Made by a program: the position numbers and the translations under genes. From NCBI RefSeq assembly GCF_014643535.1, contig NZ_BMJQ01000002.1, positions 482,871 through 546,870 on the forward strand: a DNA stretch of 64,000 bases, written 5' to 3'. Numbering within the stretch: position 1 is the stretch's first letter; the number at the start of each line of letters is the position of its first letter. Under the pieces are notes generated by a model. It did not search any database, was not told the DNA's origin, and worked only from the letters and a program-made list of their open reading frames with translations. Origin of the DNA: Aliidongia dinghuensis (GTDB lineage: Bacteria; Pseudomonadota; Alphaproteobacteria; ATCC43930; CGMCC-115725). Positions 44,785-54,029 of the stretch are shown here, one piece after another.

Positions 44785-46821
44785 TCACCACACCCGGCAG
44801 CTCTTGGCCGGCGCCATCGGCGTGCCGGGCCTGCACGAGAAGGCGTGTGCGAATTCCGGCATGTTCGCGACCACGCCGTTGACGCGGAAGGACGCGGTCG
44901 AATGCGGGTCGGTCAGCGCCTGCAGCCGGGCGGACGCCGGCGTCTGGTTCGTGCACCAGCTCTGGGCATAGGCGAGGAAGAAGCGCTGGTCCGGTGTGTA
45001 GCCGTCTATCTTCTGGGGCGTATGCGAATTCCGGTCCGGGGCGGCGAGCGCCTTGCGGAGCGCCATCAGGGCCAGCCGCGTGCCGCCGTTGTCGGCGGTG
45101 TTCTCGCCCAAGGTCAGATGGCCGTCGAGCTTGACGCCCGGCAGCGGGCTGAAGCCGGCATATTCGCGCGCGATGCATTCCGAGCGTGCGTGGTAGTTCG
45201 CTGCGTCCTTCTTCGTCCACCAGTTGGCGAGATTGCCATCGGCATCGAACAGGCGGCCGGAATCGTCGAAGCCGTGGGTCATCTCGTGGCCGATCGTGGC
45301 GCCGATCGCGCCGTAGTTGATCGCGTCGTCCCAATGGGCGTCGAAATTCGGCGGCTGCAGGATGCCGGCCGGGAAATTGATGTCGTTGCGCTGGTCGTCG
45401 TAGTACGCGTTGACCGTCGGCGGCGACATGTACCATTCGTCCTTGTCGACCGGCTTGTCGATCTTGGCGAGCTGCCGGCGGAACTCGAACGTGGCACCGC
45501 GGAAACGGTTGCCGAGCGCATCGTCGCGCTGGATCTCGAGTGCCGAATAGTCGCGCCACTTGTCCGGATAGCCGATTTTCTCGGCCATGACCTCGAGCTT
45601 GTGCAGTGCTTTCTGTTTGGTCTCCGCGCCCATCCAGCCGAGGCCGGCGATGTCCTGGGCGAAGGCCGCCTTCAGATTCTTGACCAGCGCCAGGATGCGC
45701 GCCTTGCCCTCGGCGCCGAACGCATCCTCGACATAGATCCGGCCCAGGTCTTCGCCGAGATCGCCGTCGGTGAAGCCGACGCAGCGCTTCCAGCGCGGGC
45801 GCAGCTCCTTGGCACCGGTGAGCGTGCGGCCATAGAAATCAAAGCTTTCCTCGACGAAGCGCGCCGGCAGCATGTCGGCGGCATGGGCGAGGAGATGGGC
45901 TCGCAAATAGGTCTTCACGTCCTCGACGGGCGTCGTGACCAGCAGCCGCTCGACCGCGGCGAGGAAATCCGGTGCTGCGACATTGAGCGCGTCGAAATCC
46001 GGGGAGCCGACACCCAAGAGGTAAGCCGCCCAGTCGAAGTCGGGGACGAGCCGGTCGAGCTCGCTGCGCGGGCCCTTGTGATAGACGGCGCTCGGGTCGC
46101 GCCGGCGGACGGTCGAGAGCGAGGCGCGGGCGAGCGCCGTCTCGAACGCCATCACCGTGTCGGCGTCCCGCGCGGCCTGAGCCGCGGGCTCGCCCAGGAG
46201 CTCGAACAGCCGCTCGACATGGGCGACGTAGGCGGCGCGCGTCTGGTCCGCTTCCTTGCCCTTCTTCAGGTAATAGTCCCGATCGGGCAGACCGAGACCG
46301 GCCTGGTCGACCTCGGCGATGACCTTGGTCGCGTCGCGGAAATCCTGGTCGGAGCCGAAGCTGAACAGCACGTCGGTGCCGATCAGGTGCAGGTGTGCTA
46401 CGAGCGGCGCCAGGTCACGGCGCTCGGTCACCGCCGCGATGCCGTCGAGTTCGGGCCGGAGCGGCTCGATGCCCTTGGCCTCGATGGCGCTCTCGTCCAT
46501 GCAGGCGGCCCAATAGTCGCCGATGCGCTTGGTCGCGGGCGTGGGATCGGCGGCGGCCCGCTCGAGGATCGCCTTGAGCTTCGCCCGGTTGCTCTCGACC
46601 AGCTGGGAATCGGCGTCCCAACTGGTCTGATCCGGCGGAATCGGGTTGGCCTTGAGCCAGCCGTTGCAGGCATGGGCGTAGAAATCCTGGCACGGCGAGA
46701 CGGCCGGATCGATGGCGCCCACCATGAGCCCGTCCTCGGCCGTGGGCACCACGGCCTGGGCCGACGCGGCGGTCGAAACGCTGGCGAGGATCAGGGCGGG
46801 CAGGAGCAGGGAACGACGCAA
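44785..46821 (-). CDS. M13-family zinc endopeptidase (PepO/neprilysin type), exported
   Basis: Hydrolyses peptides outside the cytoplasm. Zinc site HEMTH lies near residue 510 and GENTADNGG near 568, with NAYYDDQRNDINFPAGILQPP between. The C-terminus SCRVW is canonical. A Sec signal (LRRSLLLPALILASVSTAASA) starts at the TTG at 46821. The frame remains open to an ATG at 46920 that lies inside an intergenic repeat and is unlikely. The exact start is uncertain. Confidence 0.93.
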   Translation of the reverse strand: MRRSLLLPALILASVSTAASAQAVVPTAEDGLMVGAIDPAVSPCQDFYAHACNGWLKANPIPPDQTSWDADSQLVESNRAKLKAILERAAADPTPATKRIGDYWAACMDESAIEAKGIEPLRPELDGIAAVTERRDLAPLVAHLHLIGTDVLFSFGSDQDFRDATKVIAEVDQAGLGLPDRDYYLKKGKEADQTRAAYVAHVERLFELLGEPAAQAARDADTVMAFETALARASLSTVRRRDPSAVYHKGPRSELDRLVPDFDWAAYLLGVGSPDFDALNVAAPDFLAAVERLLVTTPVEDVKTYLRAHLLAHAADMLPARFVEESFDFYGRTLTGAKELRPRWKRCVGFTDGDLGEDLGRIYVEDAFGAEGKARILALVKNLKAAFAQDIAGLGWMGAETKQKALHKLEVMAEKIGYPDKWRDYSALEIQRDDALGNRFRGATFEFRRQLAKIDKPVDKDEWYMSPPTVNAYYDDQRNDINFPAGILQPPNFDAHWDDAINYGAIGATIGHEMTHGFDDSGRLFDADGNLANWWTKKDAANYHARSECIAREYAGFSPLPGVKLDGHLTLGENTADNGGTRLALMALRKALAAPDRNSHTPQKIDGYTPDQRFFLAYAQSWCTNQTPASARLQALTDPHSTASFRVNGVVANMPEFAHAFSCRPGTPMAPAKSCRVW

Positions 46822-46878
46822 GCGGGGCTTTCTATGAAGGTGACGAAGCGTGGTAGGCTTTGCCGCCCGATAATACAA

Positions 46879-46905
46879 ACCGTCATCCCCGCGGAGGCGG
46901 GGATA
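46879..46905. repeat. Dispersed intergenic repeat copy
   Basis: CATCCCCGCGGAGGCGGGGAT is a hairpin copy of the repeat family found at 25046 and 63768 (ten bases each arm at most). Confidence 0.6.
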
Positions 46906-46916
46906 GTTGGGGAGTC

Positions 46917-47645
46917 TCACGCCGCCCCCAGATAGGCGGCGATCACTTCCGGGTTGTTGGCGATCTCGGCGGCTGGCCCGTGCAGCTTGATGCGGCCGGT
47001 CTCGAGGACGTAGGCGTGGTCGGCGACCTCGAGGGCGGCCTGGGCGTTCTGCTCGACCAGGAGAATGGTCCGTCGTTCGGCCTTCAAGGCACGGATGATC
47101 TGGAAGATCTCCTCGATGAACAGCGGCGCCAGGCCCATCGACGGCTCGTCGAGCAGCAGCAGCTTCGGGTCCGCCATCAGCGCGCGACCCATCGCCAGCA
47201 TCTGCTGCTCGCCGCCGGACAAGAGGCCGGCCAGCTGCTGCAGCCGCTCGCCCAATCGCGGGAACCGGTCGAGCACGCCCTGGCGGCGGCGCTGAATCTC
47301 GGCCGCGTCGGCGACCAGATAGGCGCCCATGCGCAGGTTCTCGTCGATCGTCATGTTCGCGAAGACCTGGCGGCCCTCCGGCACCTGGACGATGCCGGCG
47401 CGCGCGATCTTGTAGGCGGACTGCCCGGCCATCTCGGCACCGGCGAACTTGACCGAGCCCGAGCGCGCCCTCAGAAGGCCGGAAAGGCCGCGCAGCGTCG
47501 TGGTCTTGCCGGCGCCGTTGGCGCCGATCAGCGAGACCACGGCACCGTCGGCGACGTCGAGGTCGATGCCCTTGACCGCATCGGTCCGCCCGTAGCCCAG
47601 CGTCAGGCCGCGGACCTCCAGCACAGAGCCGGGCGACCCGCTCAT
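46917..47645 (-). CDS. livF: Branched-chain amino acid ABC transporter ATP-binding protein
   Basis: The 242-residue protein has Walker A GANGAGKT, LSGGEQQMLAMGRALMADPKLLLLDEPSMGLAP (signature and Walker B) and EQNAQAALEVADHAYVLETG. These mark the LivF group. The start overlaps the livG stop (ATGA), and it ends the livJHMGF-type operon. Confidence 0.96.
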   Translation of the reverse strand: MSGSPGSVLEVRGLTLGYGRTDAVKGIDLDVADGAVVSLIGANGAGKTTTLRGLSGLLRARSGSVKFAGAEMAGQSAYKIARAGIVQVPEGRQVFANMTIDENLRMGAYLVADAAEIQRRRQGVLDRFPRLGERLQQLAGLLSGGEQQMLAMGRALMADPKLLLLDEPSMGLAPLFIEEIFQIIRALKAERRTILLVEQNAQAALEVADHAYVLETGRIKLHGPAAEIANNPEVIAAYLGAA

Positions 47646-48445
47646 GCCTCGCTCCCTTTCAGCTTCTCGGCCACCTTGGCACCCAGATAGGCCTCGATTA
47701 CGGCCGGGTCCTCGCGCACCTCGCGCGGGCTGCCTTCGGCGATCTTGCGGCCGAAGTTCAGCACGGTAATGCGGTCGCACAGGCTCATGACGAAATGCAT
47801 GTCGTGCTCGACCAGCAGCAAGGTCAGCCCGTCCTGCTTCAGGCGGTTCAGCAAACCAACCAGTGCCTGGGTCTCGGTTGGGTTCATGCCGGCCGCGGGC
47901 TCGTCGAGCAGCAGGAGCTTCGGGCCGGAGGCGAGCGCGCGGGCGATCTCAAGCCGGCGCTGGTCACCATAGGGCAGGTCGCCGGCACGCCGGTCGGCGG
48001 CGTCCGTGAGGCCGACGAAGGCCAAGAGCTCGTCCGCTCGCGCCTTGGCCTGGCGCTCCTCGGGCCGGAACCGGCCGAAGCGGGCGAGGATCTCCGGGAT
48101 CGAGGCCGCGAGCCGTGCATGCATGCCCGTCATCACGTTCTCGCGCACAGTCATTTCCTGGAACATGCGGATGTTCTGGAACGTGCGCGACAGGCCGGCG
48201 CGGGTGCGCTTCCAGCTCGGCAGGCCGTCGAGCGATGCACCGGCGAGCCTGACCGTGCCGCCGCTCGGCGGGATCAGGCCGGAGACGAGGTTGAAGCAGG
48301 TCGTCTTGCCGGCGCCGTTCGGGCCGATGAGCCCGTGCACCGTGCCGGGCTCGACCGTGAAGTTGACGTGGTCGACCGCGACGAGCCCGCGGAAGCGCAC
48401 AGTCAGGTCCTGGACCTCGAGCAGGGGGGACGCCATGCCGCTCAC
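47642..48445 (-). CDS. livG: Branched-chain amino acid ABC transporter ATP-binding protein
   Basis: The 267-residue protein has GPNGAGKTTCFNLVSGL, LPYGDQRRLEIARALASGPKLLLLDEPAAGMNP, and LLVEHDMHFVMSLCDRI, typical of LivG. It overlaps livM by 4 bases; an ATG 9 bases inside is an alternative start. Confidence 0.96.
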   Translation of the reverse strand: MSGMASPLLEVQDLTVRFRGLVAVDHVNFTVEPGTVHGLIGPNGAGKTTCFNLVSGLIPPSGGTVRLAGASLDGLPSWKRTRAGLSRTFQNIRMFQEMTVRENVMTGMHARLAASIPEILARFGRFRPEERQAKARADELLAFVGLTDAADRRAGDLPYGDQRRLEIARALASGPKLLLLDEPAAGMNPTETQALVGLLNRLKQDGLTLLLVEHDMHFVMSLCDRITVLNFGRKIAEGSPREVREDPAVIEAYLGAKVAEKLKGSEA

Positions 48446-49281
48446 CCGATCCGCCCGATGCGCCAGACGAGCAGCCCGCGCGGCATGAACAGCACGGCGA
48501 CGACGATGATGAAGCCGTTCACCACCAGCTTGAAGTCGTGAAGGGCGGTCAAGAGCTCCGGCAGCACGGTCAGGATGACGGCACCCAGCACCGGCCCGAA
48601 CGGCGAGCCGATGCCGCCCAGGAGCGCGAACGACAGGATCGTCACTGCCTGGTCGAAGCCGTAGTCGTTCGGGCCGATGAAGCTGTTGGCATGCGCGTTC
48701 AGGGCGCCGGCGAGGCCGGCCAGCATGGCCGAGACGACGAGCGCGCCCAGCTTCATGGCCGGCAGGTTGACGCCCATGACGCCGGCCGCGACCTCGTCCT
48801 CGCGCATCGCCTCCATGGCGCGGCCGAGCTTCGAGCGCGCGACCAGCACAGCGCCGAGCAGCGCCAGCGCCAGGATGCCGTAGATCAGCCCGAAGCTCGT
48901 CTTGTTCGGAATGCCCGAAAGGCCGAGGGCGCCGCCGGTGAGCTCCGACGCATTGCAGAAGATGCGCAGGATCTCGCCGAGCCCGATCGTCGCCAGCGCC
49001 AGATAGACGCCGGTGAGCTTCAAGGTCGGGCCGCCGATCACGAGGGCCGCCAGCGCCGGCACCGCCATGGCGGCCATAAGCACGGCCCAGAACGGCCAGC
49101 CGGCGTCGAGCGTCAGCAGGGTCGAGACATAGGCGCCGATGCCCATGAACGCGGCCTGGCCCAGGGACAATTGGCCGATCGCGAGCACTGTGTACATGGA
49201 GAGCGCCAGGAGCCCGTTCACGCCGACGGCGAAGATCAGGGCCTGGTACGAGAAGAAGAAACTGTCGAGCGCGGCGGACAT
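48442..49281 (-). CDS. livM: Branched-chain amino acid ABC transporter permease
   Basis: The 279-residue protein has eight or so membrane spans and the EAA-like loop GVNLPAMKLGALVVSAMLAGLAGALNAHANSF, with SLGQAAFMGIGAYVS near the N-terminus, matching LivM. It lies 21 bases after livH. Confidence 0.95.
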   Translation of the reverse strand: MSAALDSFFFSYQALIFAVGVNGLLALSMYTVLAIGQLSLGQAAFMGIGAYVSTLLTLDAGWPFWAVLMAAMAVPALAALVIGGPTLKLTGVYLALATIGLGEILRIFCNASELTGGALGLSGIPNKTSFGLIYGILALALLGAVLVARSKLGRAMEAMREDEVAAGVMGVNLPAMKLGALVVSAMLAGLAGALNAHANSFIGPNDYGFDQAVTILSFALLGGIGSPFGPVLGAVILTVLPELLTALHDFKLVVNGFIIVVAVLFMPRGLLVWRIGRIG

Positions 49282-49302
49282 GGGTTTCCTCGCGGGCGGG
49301 CG

Positions 49303-50205
49303 TCAGGCGCGCTTGACCGGGGCGCGGCCGAACAGGCCGACCGGGCGGAACCAGAGGGTGGCGACCAGCAGGAGGAAGCCGGCCGCATCCTTGACGGCAG
49401 AGGAGATGAAGCCGGCGGTCAGCACCTCGAGGATGCCGATGACCAGGCCCGCGACGAGCGCGCCCTTGATGTCGCCGAGCCCGCCGATGATGATCACGGC
49501 GAAGCCCTTCAGCATCATGCTCTCGCCCATGTAAGGCTGGATCGCGTTGAAATTGAGCCCGATCAGCACCCCGGCCGTGCTGCCGAGAGCCGCCGAGATG
49601 AACGAGACCATGCGCACCACCGCGTCGGTATTGACGCCCATGAGCTGGGCTGCCTCGCCGTTCTCGGCGAGCGCCCGCATGGAGAGGCCGAAGCGCGTGC
49701 CGCGGATGAGGCTCAGGAGCGCCACCACGATCAGCACGGTGGTGACGATGATCAGGATCTGCGACAGCGTCACGCGCACGCCGCCGATGGTATAGGCGGC
49801 ATGACTGATGACGGCGGGCGGCAGGCGCCGGATGTCGGTGCCGAAGCTTGCGGTCGCGAGCGAATAGAGCAGGAGCGTCGCACCCAGCGTCACCATCAGC
49901 GAGGCGAGCTCCGGCGCCTTCTTGCGCCGGAGCGGCGTGAGCAACGCCGCATCGAACAGGATGGCGATGAGGCCGGTCAGGATCGCCGCCCCCGGCAGCG
50001 CCAGCCAGATCGACAGGCCCAAAAGCTTCGTGCCGTAGAGCGCCAGGAACGCGCCCGTGGTGAAATAGAAGCCGTAGGTCAGGTTGATCACGCCGAGCAC
50101 GCCGAACATCAGCGTGAAGCCGAGGGCGAACAGCGCGTAGGTCGAGCCTAGAACGAGGCCGTTCAGGAGCTGCTGCGGAAGCTGCTGGAGGATCTGGGCG
50201 AGCAT
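49303..50205 (-). CDS. livH: Branched-chain amino acid ABC transporter permease
   Basis: The 300-residue protein has the LivH pattern: LLNGLVLGSTYALFALGFTLMFGVLGVINLTYGFYFTTGAFLALYG, then ALAENGEAAQLMGVNTDAVVRMVSFISAALGSTAGVLIG. It lies 66 bases after the substrate-binding protein gene. Confidence 0.95.
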   Translation of the reverse strand: MLAQILQQLPQQLLNGLVLGSTYALFALGFTLMFGVLGVINLTYGFYFTTGAFLALYGTKLLGLSIWLALPGAAILTGLIAILFDAALLTPLRRKKAPELASLMVTLGATLLLYSLATASFGTDIRRLPPAVISHAAYTIGGVRVTLSQILIIVTTVLIVVALLSLIRGTRFGLSMRALAENGEAAQLMGVNTDAVVRMVSFISAALGSTAGVLIGLNFNAIQPYMGESMMLKGFAVIIIGGLGDIKGALVAGLVIGILEVLTAGFISSAVKDAAGFLLLVATLWFRPVGLFGRAPVKRA

Positions 50206-50271
50206 TGTCTCGAAGGTGCCAAGCCGGACTGGCGGCAGGCGGACAAGAAGATCCGCCGGCCGTTCAGACTG

Positions 50272-51405
50272 TTACTTCAGGATCTGGAACTTGCCGCCCT
50301 TCATCTCGAGCACCACGACGCCCGACGCATCGGCCGGATCGCGGTTCTCGGTGAAGGAGAACGGGCCCATGACGCCCGTGTACTTGGCCGCCTGCAGCGC
50401 CGTCTTGATCTTCTCCGGATCGGCGGCACCCGCCTTGTCGATGGCGTTCGCGACGATGTGCAGCGTGTCGTAGGCCTGGGCCGCGAACTGGTCCGGATCA
50501 TCCTTGTACTTGGCGCGATAGGCGGCCACGAACTTGGTGTTGGCCGGATCGTCCTTGCCGATGAACCAGGGGCTGCCGACCATCGTGCCGTCGGCCGCTT
50601 CGCCCGCGATGTCGCCCAGCTTCGGCGAGTTGAAGCCGTTGCCGCCGATGAAGCGGACCTTCTCGTCGAAGCCCAGCGAGCGCGCGTCCAAGAGGATGCC
50701 CGAGGCCGGCTCGACGAGCGCCGAGACCACGACCGCGTCGGGATTCAGGCTCTTGATCTTGGTGAGCTGGGCAGAGAAATCGCTGTCCTTCGTGCCGAAG
50801 GTCTCGGTCGTCAGCGTCTGGATGCCGAGCTTCTCGAGCGTCGCCTTGAACACGTCATAGCCCGACTTCGAGAAGGCGTCGTCGTTGGCATACATGACCG
50901 CGACCTTCTTGATGCCGAACTTGGCCTGGGCGGTCTTCAGGGTCACGGGGATGACGTCGGCCTCAGGCAGCGAGGTGCGGAAGACATAGGGGCCGATCGC
51001 CGTGATGCCGTTCGCGGTCGTCGACGTGCCGACGATCGGAATCTTCTGCTCGTTCGCGACTGGGCCGGCGGCGAACATCTCGTTCGACAGCGTCGGGCCG
51101 AGGAGCAGCGGCACCTTGCTGATGCCGATCAGCTTGCGCGCGGCATTGACCGCCTGGTCCTTGTTGCCGGCCGAGTCCTCGTACTGGATGACGAGCTTCT
51201 TGCCGCCCAGGACGCCGGTCTTGTTGACCTCGTCCAGCGCCAGGTCGAAGCCGTTCTTGATCGCGACGCCATAGCGGCTGTTCGGCCCGGTCAGGATCTC
51301 GATCGCGCCGATGGTGACGTCCTCGGCCTTGGCGGGCGCGGTCCAGATTGCGCCGGCCGTGGCGAGCGGCAGCAGAGCCAAGGCAGCGAGTGTCGTTTTT
51401 CTCAT
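50272..51405 (-). CDS. livJ: Branched-chain amino acid ABC transporter substrate-binding protein
   Basis: The 377-residue protein has a Sec signal (1 to 27, ending PAKA) and a periplasmic type I fold with VTIGAIEILTGPNSRYGVAIKNGFDLALDEVN. It heads the five-gene liv operon. The ATG at 51405 has an AGGGGG site; the ATG 7 codons earlier is less likely. Specificity could extend to other amino acids or amides. Confidence 0.93.
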   Translation of the reverse strand: MRKTTLAALALLPLATAGAIWTAPAKAEDVTIGAIEILTGPNSRYGVAIKNGFDLALDEVNKTGVLGGKKLVIQYEDSAGNKDQAVNAARKLIGISKVPLLLGPTLSNEMFAAGPVANEQKIPIVGTSTTANGITAIGPYVFRTSLPEADVIPVTLKTAQAKFGIKKVAVMYANDDAFSKSGYDVFKATLEKLGIQTLTTETFGTKDSDFSAQLTKIKSLNPDAVVVSALVEPASGILLDARSLGFDEKVRFIGGNGFNSPKLGDIAGEAADGTMVGSPWFIGKDDPANTKFVAAYRAKYKDDPDQFAAQAYDTLHIVANAIDKAGAADPEKIKTALQAAKYTGVMGPFSFTENRDPADASGVVVLEMKGGKFQILK

Positions 51406-51671
51406 CGGCTTTCCCCCTAATCGCAAATTGCGTCTCGACCATCATCCCCGGGCGGCTGCCTTGGCCGGCAGCCCTCGTTCGGCCGCGCACCTTAGCCGAG
51501 CGATCGCGTGGCGGCAAACAAGGATGCGCAGGAAGCAATCGAGTGGCGATTTCTCCTCATACCAAAGTTCCGGCTGCCCCTTGGCGACCGGCGGTTCCGG
51601 CCGATACGATTGAGCGGGTAGCCGCCAAACGGCGTTATTCCCAGCGACATCATACCGGGAGGATTAGGACA

Positions 51672-52412
51672 GTGACTGAGAGATTGGCCGGCAAGCGGGC
51701 GCTCGTGACGGCGGCGGCCCAGGGCATCGGCCGGGCTTCGGCCCTGGCGTTTGCGCGCGAAGGAGCACGGGTGATCGCGACCGACGTCAACGAGGCAGCA
51801 CTCGCCGAACTGGCGGGCAAGCCTGGCATCGAGACGCGCCGGCTCGACGTGCGCGACGACCAGGCGATCGCGGCACTCGCCGCCGAGATCGGCACCATCG
51901 ATATCCTGATGAACGCCGCCGGCTTCGTGCATCACGGCAGCGTCCTCGAATGCTCGGATGCGGACTGGGACTTCAGCTTCGACCTCAACATCAAGAGCAT
52001 GTACCGCACGATCCGTGCGTTCCTGCCGGGCATGCTGGCTGAGGGCAAGGGCTCGATCGTCAATATCGCGTCCGGCGCCTCGTCGGTACGCGGTATTCCC
52101 AATCGCTTCGTCTATGGCACGACCAAGGCGGCCGTGGTGGGCCTGACCAAGGCGGTCGCGGCCGACTTCATCCGCAAGGGCATCCGCTGCAACGCGATCT
52201 GCCCCGGCACGATCGCGACCCCGTCGCTCGACGACCGTATTAATGCGTTCGACGACCCGGTCGCGGCCCGCAAGGCCTTCATCGAGCGGCAGCCGATGGG
52301 GCGGCTCGGCGAGGCGGAGGAGGTCGCTGCGGCGGCGGTTTATCTCGCCGGCGACGAATCTGCCTTCACGACCGGTACGATTCTGCTGGTGGACGGCGGT
52401 TTCGCGTTGTAA
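51672..52412 (+). CDS. Short-chain dehydrogenase, BDH2/DHRS6-like
   Basis: The 246-residue protein has the cofactor motif TAAAQGIG, NAAG, and catalytic Ser-Tyr-Lys (SGASS, VYGTTK). It resembles human BDH2 unusually closely, including AAGFVHHGSVLECSDADWDFSFDLN and SMYRTIRAFLPGMLAEG. BDH2 has been described as a 3-hydroxybutyrate and 4-oxo-L-proline reductase. Bacterial members are often called 2-keto-3-deoxy-L-fuconate dehydrogenases. The GTG start has a GGGAGG site. Confidence 0.9.
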   Translation: MTERLAGKRALVTAAAQGIGRASALAFAREGARVIATDVNEAALAELAGKPGIETRRLDVRDDQAIAALAAEIGTIDILMNAAGFVHHGSVLECSDADWDFSFDLNIKSMYRTIRAFLPGMLAEGKGSIVNIASGASSVRGIPNRFVYGTTKAAVVGLTKAVAADFIRKGIRCNAICPGTIATPSLDDRINAFDDPVAARKAFIERQPMGRLGEAEEVAAAAVYLAGDESAFTTGTILLVDGGFAL

Positions 52413-52483
52413 CTGGCGATACCGAAGAGAGATGTCCGCCGCATCCAGGGGATGGGCGGACGTTTCGGACGAACGACAGGACT

Positions 52484-53950
52484 ATGCCCGAGGAGGCGAA
52501 GACCGTGGCCGACCCGAAGATCCTGAATGCCAAGCGCCTTATTCATCCGGTAATCCTGTCCGGCGGCTCGGGGACGCGGCTGTGGCCGATGTCCCGCGCG
52601 GCCTATCCGAAGCAGCTGCAGCCGCTCCTGAGCGCCCGCAGCCTGCTGCAGGACTCCGTCGCCCGCGTGCTGCAGGCCGACCTGTTCGCGGCACCGGTGA
52701 TCCTGGCGAACGAGGAGCATCGCTTCATCATTGCCGAGCAGCTGCGTCAGATCGACGTCAAGCCGCAGACGATCATGCTGGAGCCGATTGCGCGCAACAC
52801 CGGCCCCGCGGCGGCGGCCGCGGCGCTCTGGATCAGCCAGCGCGATCCCGACGCGCTCATGCTGATCATGCCGTCCGACCATGCGATCGCCGACCACCCG
52901 GCCTTCCTGAAGGCGATCGAGACCGGGGCCACGGCGGCCGCGGCCGGCAAGCTCGTGACGTTCGGCATCCATGCCGACCGGCCCGAGACCGGCTATGGCT
53001 ATATCCGCCGCGGCGGGGCGGTGGGCCAGACCGGCGCCTTCGAGGTCGCGGCCTTCGTCGAGAAGCCGGACCGCGAGCGGGCCGAGCAATATGTCGCCTC
53101 GGGCGACTATACCTGGAACAGCGGCATCTTCCTGTTCCCGGTGCAGACGTATCTCGCCGAGTACAAGGCGCGCCTGCCCGAGAGTTACGCCGCGGTCGAG
53201 GCGGCGGTGGCGCACGAGAAGGGCGATCTCGACTTCCATCGGCTGGCGGCCCAGGACTTCGCCAAGGCCGAGAACCTGTCGATCGACTATGCGGTCATGG
53301 AGCACACGTCGAACGCCGCCGTGGTGCCGGTCGCCATGGGCTGGAACGACGTCGGCGCCTGGGACGCGCTCTGGGACATCTCGCCCAAGGACGAGAACCA
53401 GATGGTCCAGATCGGCGACGTGGTCGCGGTCGATTGCCGCGGCTCGTATCTCCGGACCGAGGAGCGGCTGCTCGCCGCGGTCGGCGTCGATGACCTGATC
53501 GTGGTCGCGACGGCCGATGCGGTGCTGGTGGCGCCCAAGTCGCGCGCTCAGGACGTGAAGCGGCTCATCGACCGCATGAAGCTCGACAAGCGAGAGGAGC
53601 TGACCCACCTGCCGACCGTGCATCGGCCGTGGGGCACCTACCGCTCGATCCATAACGGCGAGCGCGTGCAGGTGAAGCACATCATGGTGAAGCCCGGCGG
53701 CAAGCTGTCGCTGCAGATGCACCACCATCGCGCCGAGCATTGGGTCGTCGTCTCGGGCACGGCCAAGATCGTGCGCGGCAACGAGGAGCTGCTGCTGACC
53801 GAGAACCAGTCGACCTACATCCCGCTCGGCACCAACCACCGGCTGGAAAACCCCGGCCGCATCCCGCTGCACCTGATCGAGGTGCAGTCGGGCAGCTACC
53901 TCGGCGAGGACGACATCGTCCGGTTCGAGGACACTTACGGGCGCGCGTAA
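52484..53950 (+). CDS. manC: Mannose-1-phosphate guanylyltransferase / mannose-6-phosphate isomerase
   Basis: Makes GDP-mannose. The N-terminal nucleotidyltransferase has GGSGTRLWPMSR (27 to 38) and FVEKPDRERAEQYV, and the C-terminal cupin isomerase has KPGGKLSLQMHHHRAEHWVVVSG, so it is the bifunctional type II (AlgA/ManC/RfbM) form. The 488-residue length fits. No other sugar-nucleotide or EPS genes are in the window. Confidence 0.95.
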   Translation: MPEEAKTVADPKILNAKRLIHPVILSGGSGTRLWPMSRAAYPKQLQPLLSARSLLQDSVARVLQADLFAAPVILANEEHRFIIAEQLRQIDVKPQTIMLEPIARNTGPAAAAAALWISQRDPDALMLIMPSDHAIADHPAFLKAIETGATAAAAGKLVTFGIHADRPETGYGYIRRGGAVGQTGAFEVAAFVEKPDRERAEQYVASGDYTWNSGIFLFPVQTYLAEYKARLPESYAAVEAAVAHEKGDLDFHRLAAQDFAKAENLSIDYAVMEHTSNAAVVPVAMGWNDVGAWDALWDISPKDENQMVQIGDVVAVDCRGSYLRTEERLLAAVGVDDLIVVATADAVLVAPKSRAQDVKRLIDRMKLDKREELTHLPTVHRPWGTYRSIHNGERVQVKHIMVKPGGKLSLQMHHHRAEHWVVVSGTAKIVRGNEELLLTENQSTYIPLGTNHRLENPGRIPLHLIEVQSGSYLGEDDIVRFEDTYGRA

Positions 53951-53986
53951 CGCGGCTGAGCGTAACTCCGGCCGATCGGGCGCCGG

Positions 53987-54018
53987 CCCTGGATTGCCGT
54001 GCAGGCGGGAATCCAGGG
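53987..54018. terminator. Hairpin between convergent manC and chaC
   Basis: CCCTGGATT at 53987-53995 and AATCCAGGG at 54010-54018 form a 9-bp stem, a degraded copy of the dispersed repeat family. It lies between two convergent genes. Confidence 0.5.
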
Positions 54019-54029
54019 TGGCCGCGCGC

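Noticed and set aside
46822..46920. 33-residue N-terminal extension of the M13 peptidase
   Set aside because: It begins inside a dispersed repeat and precedes a normal Sec signal.
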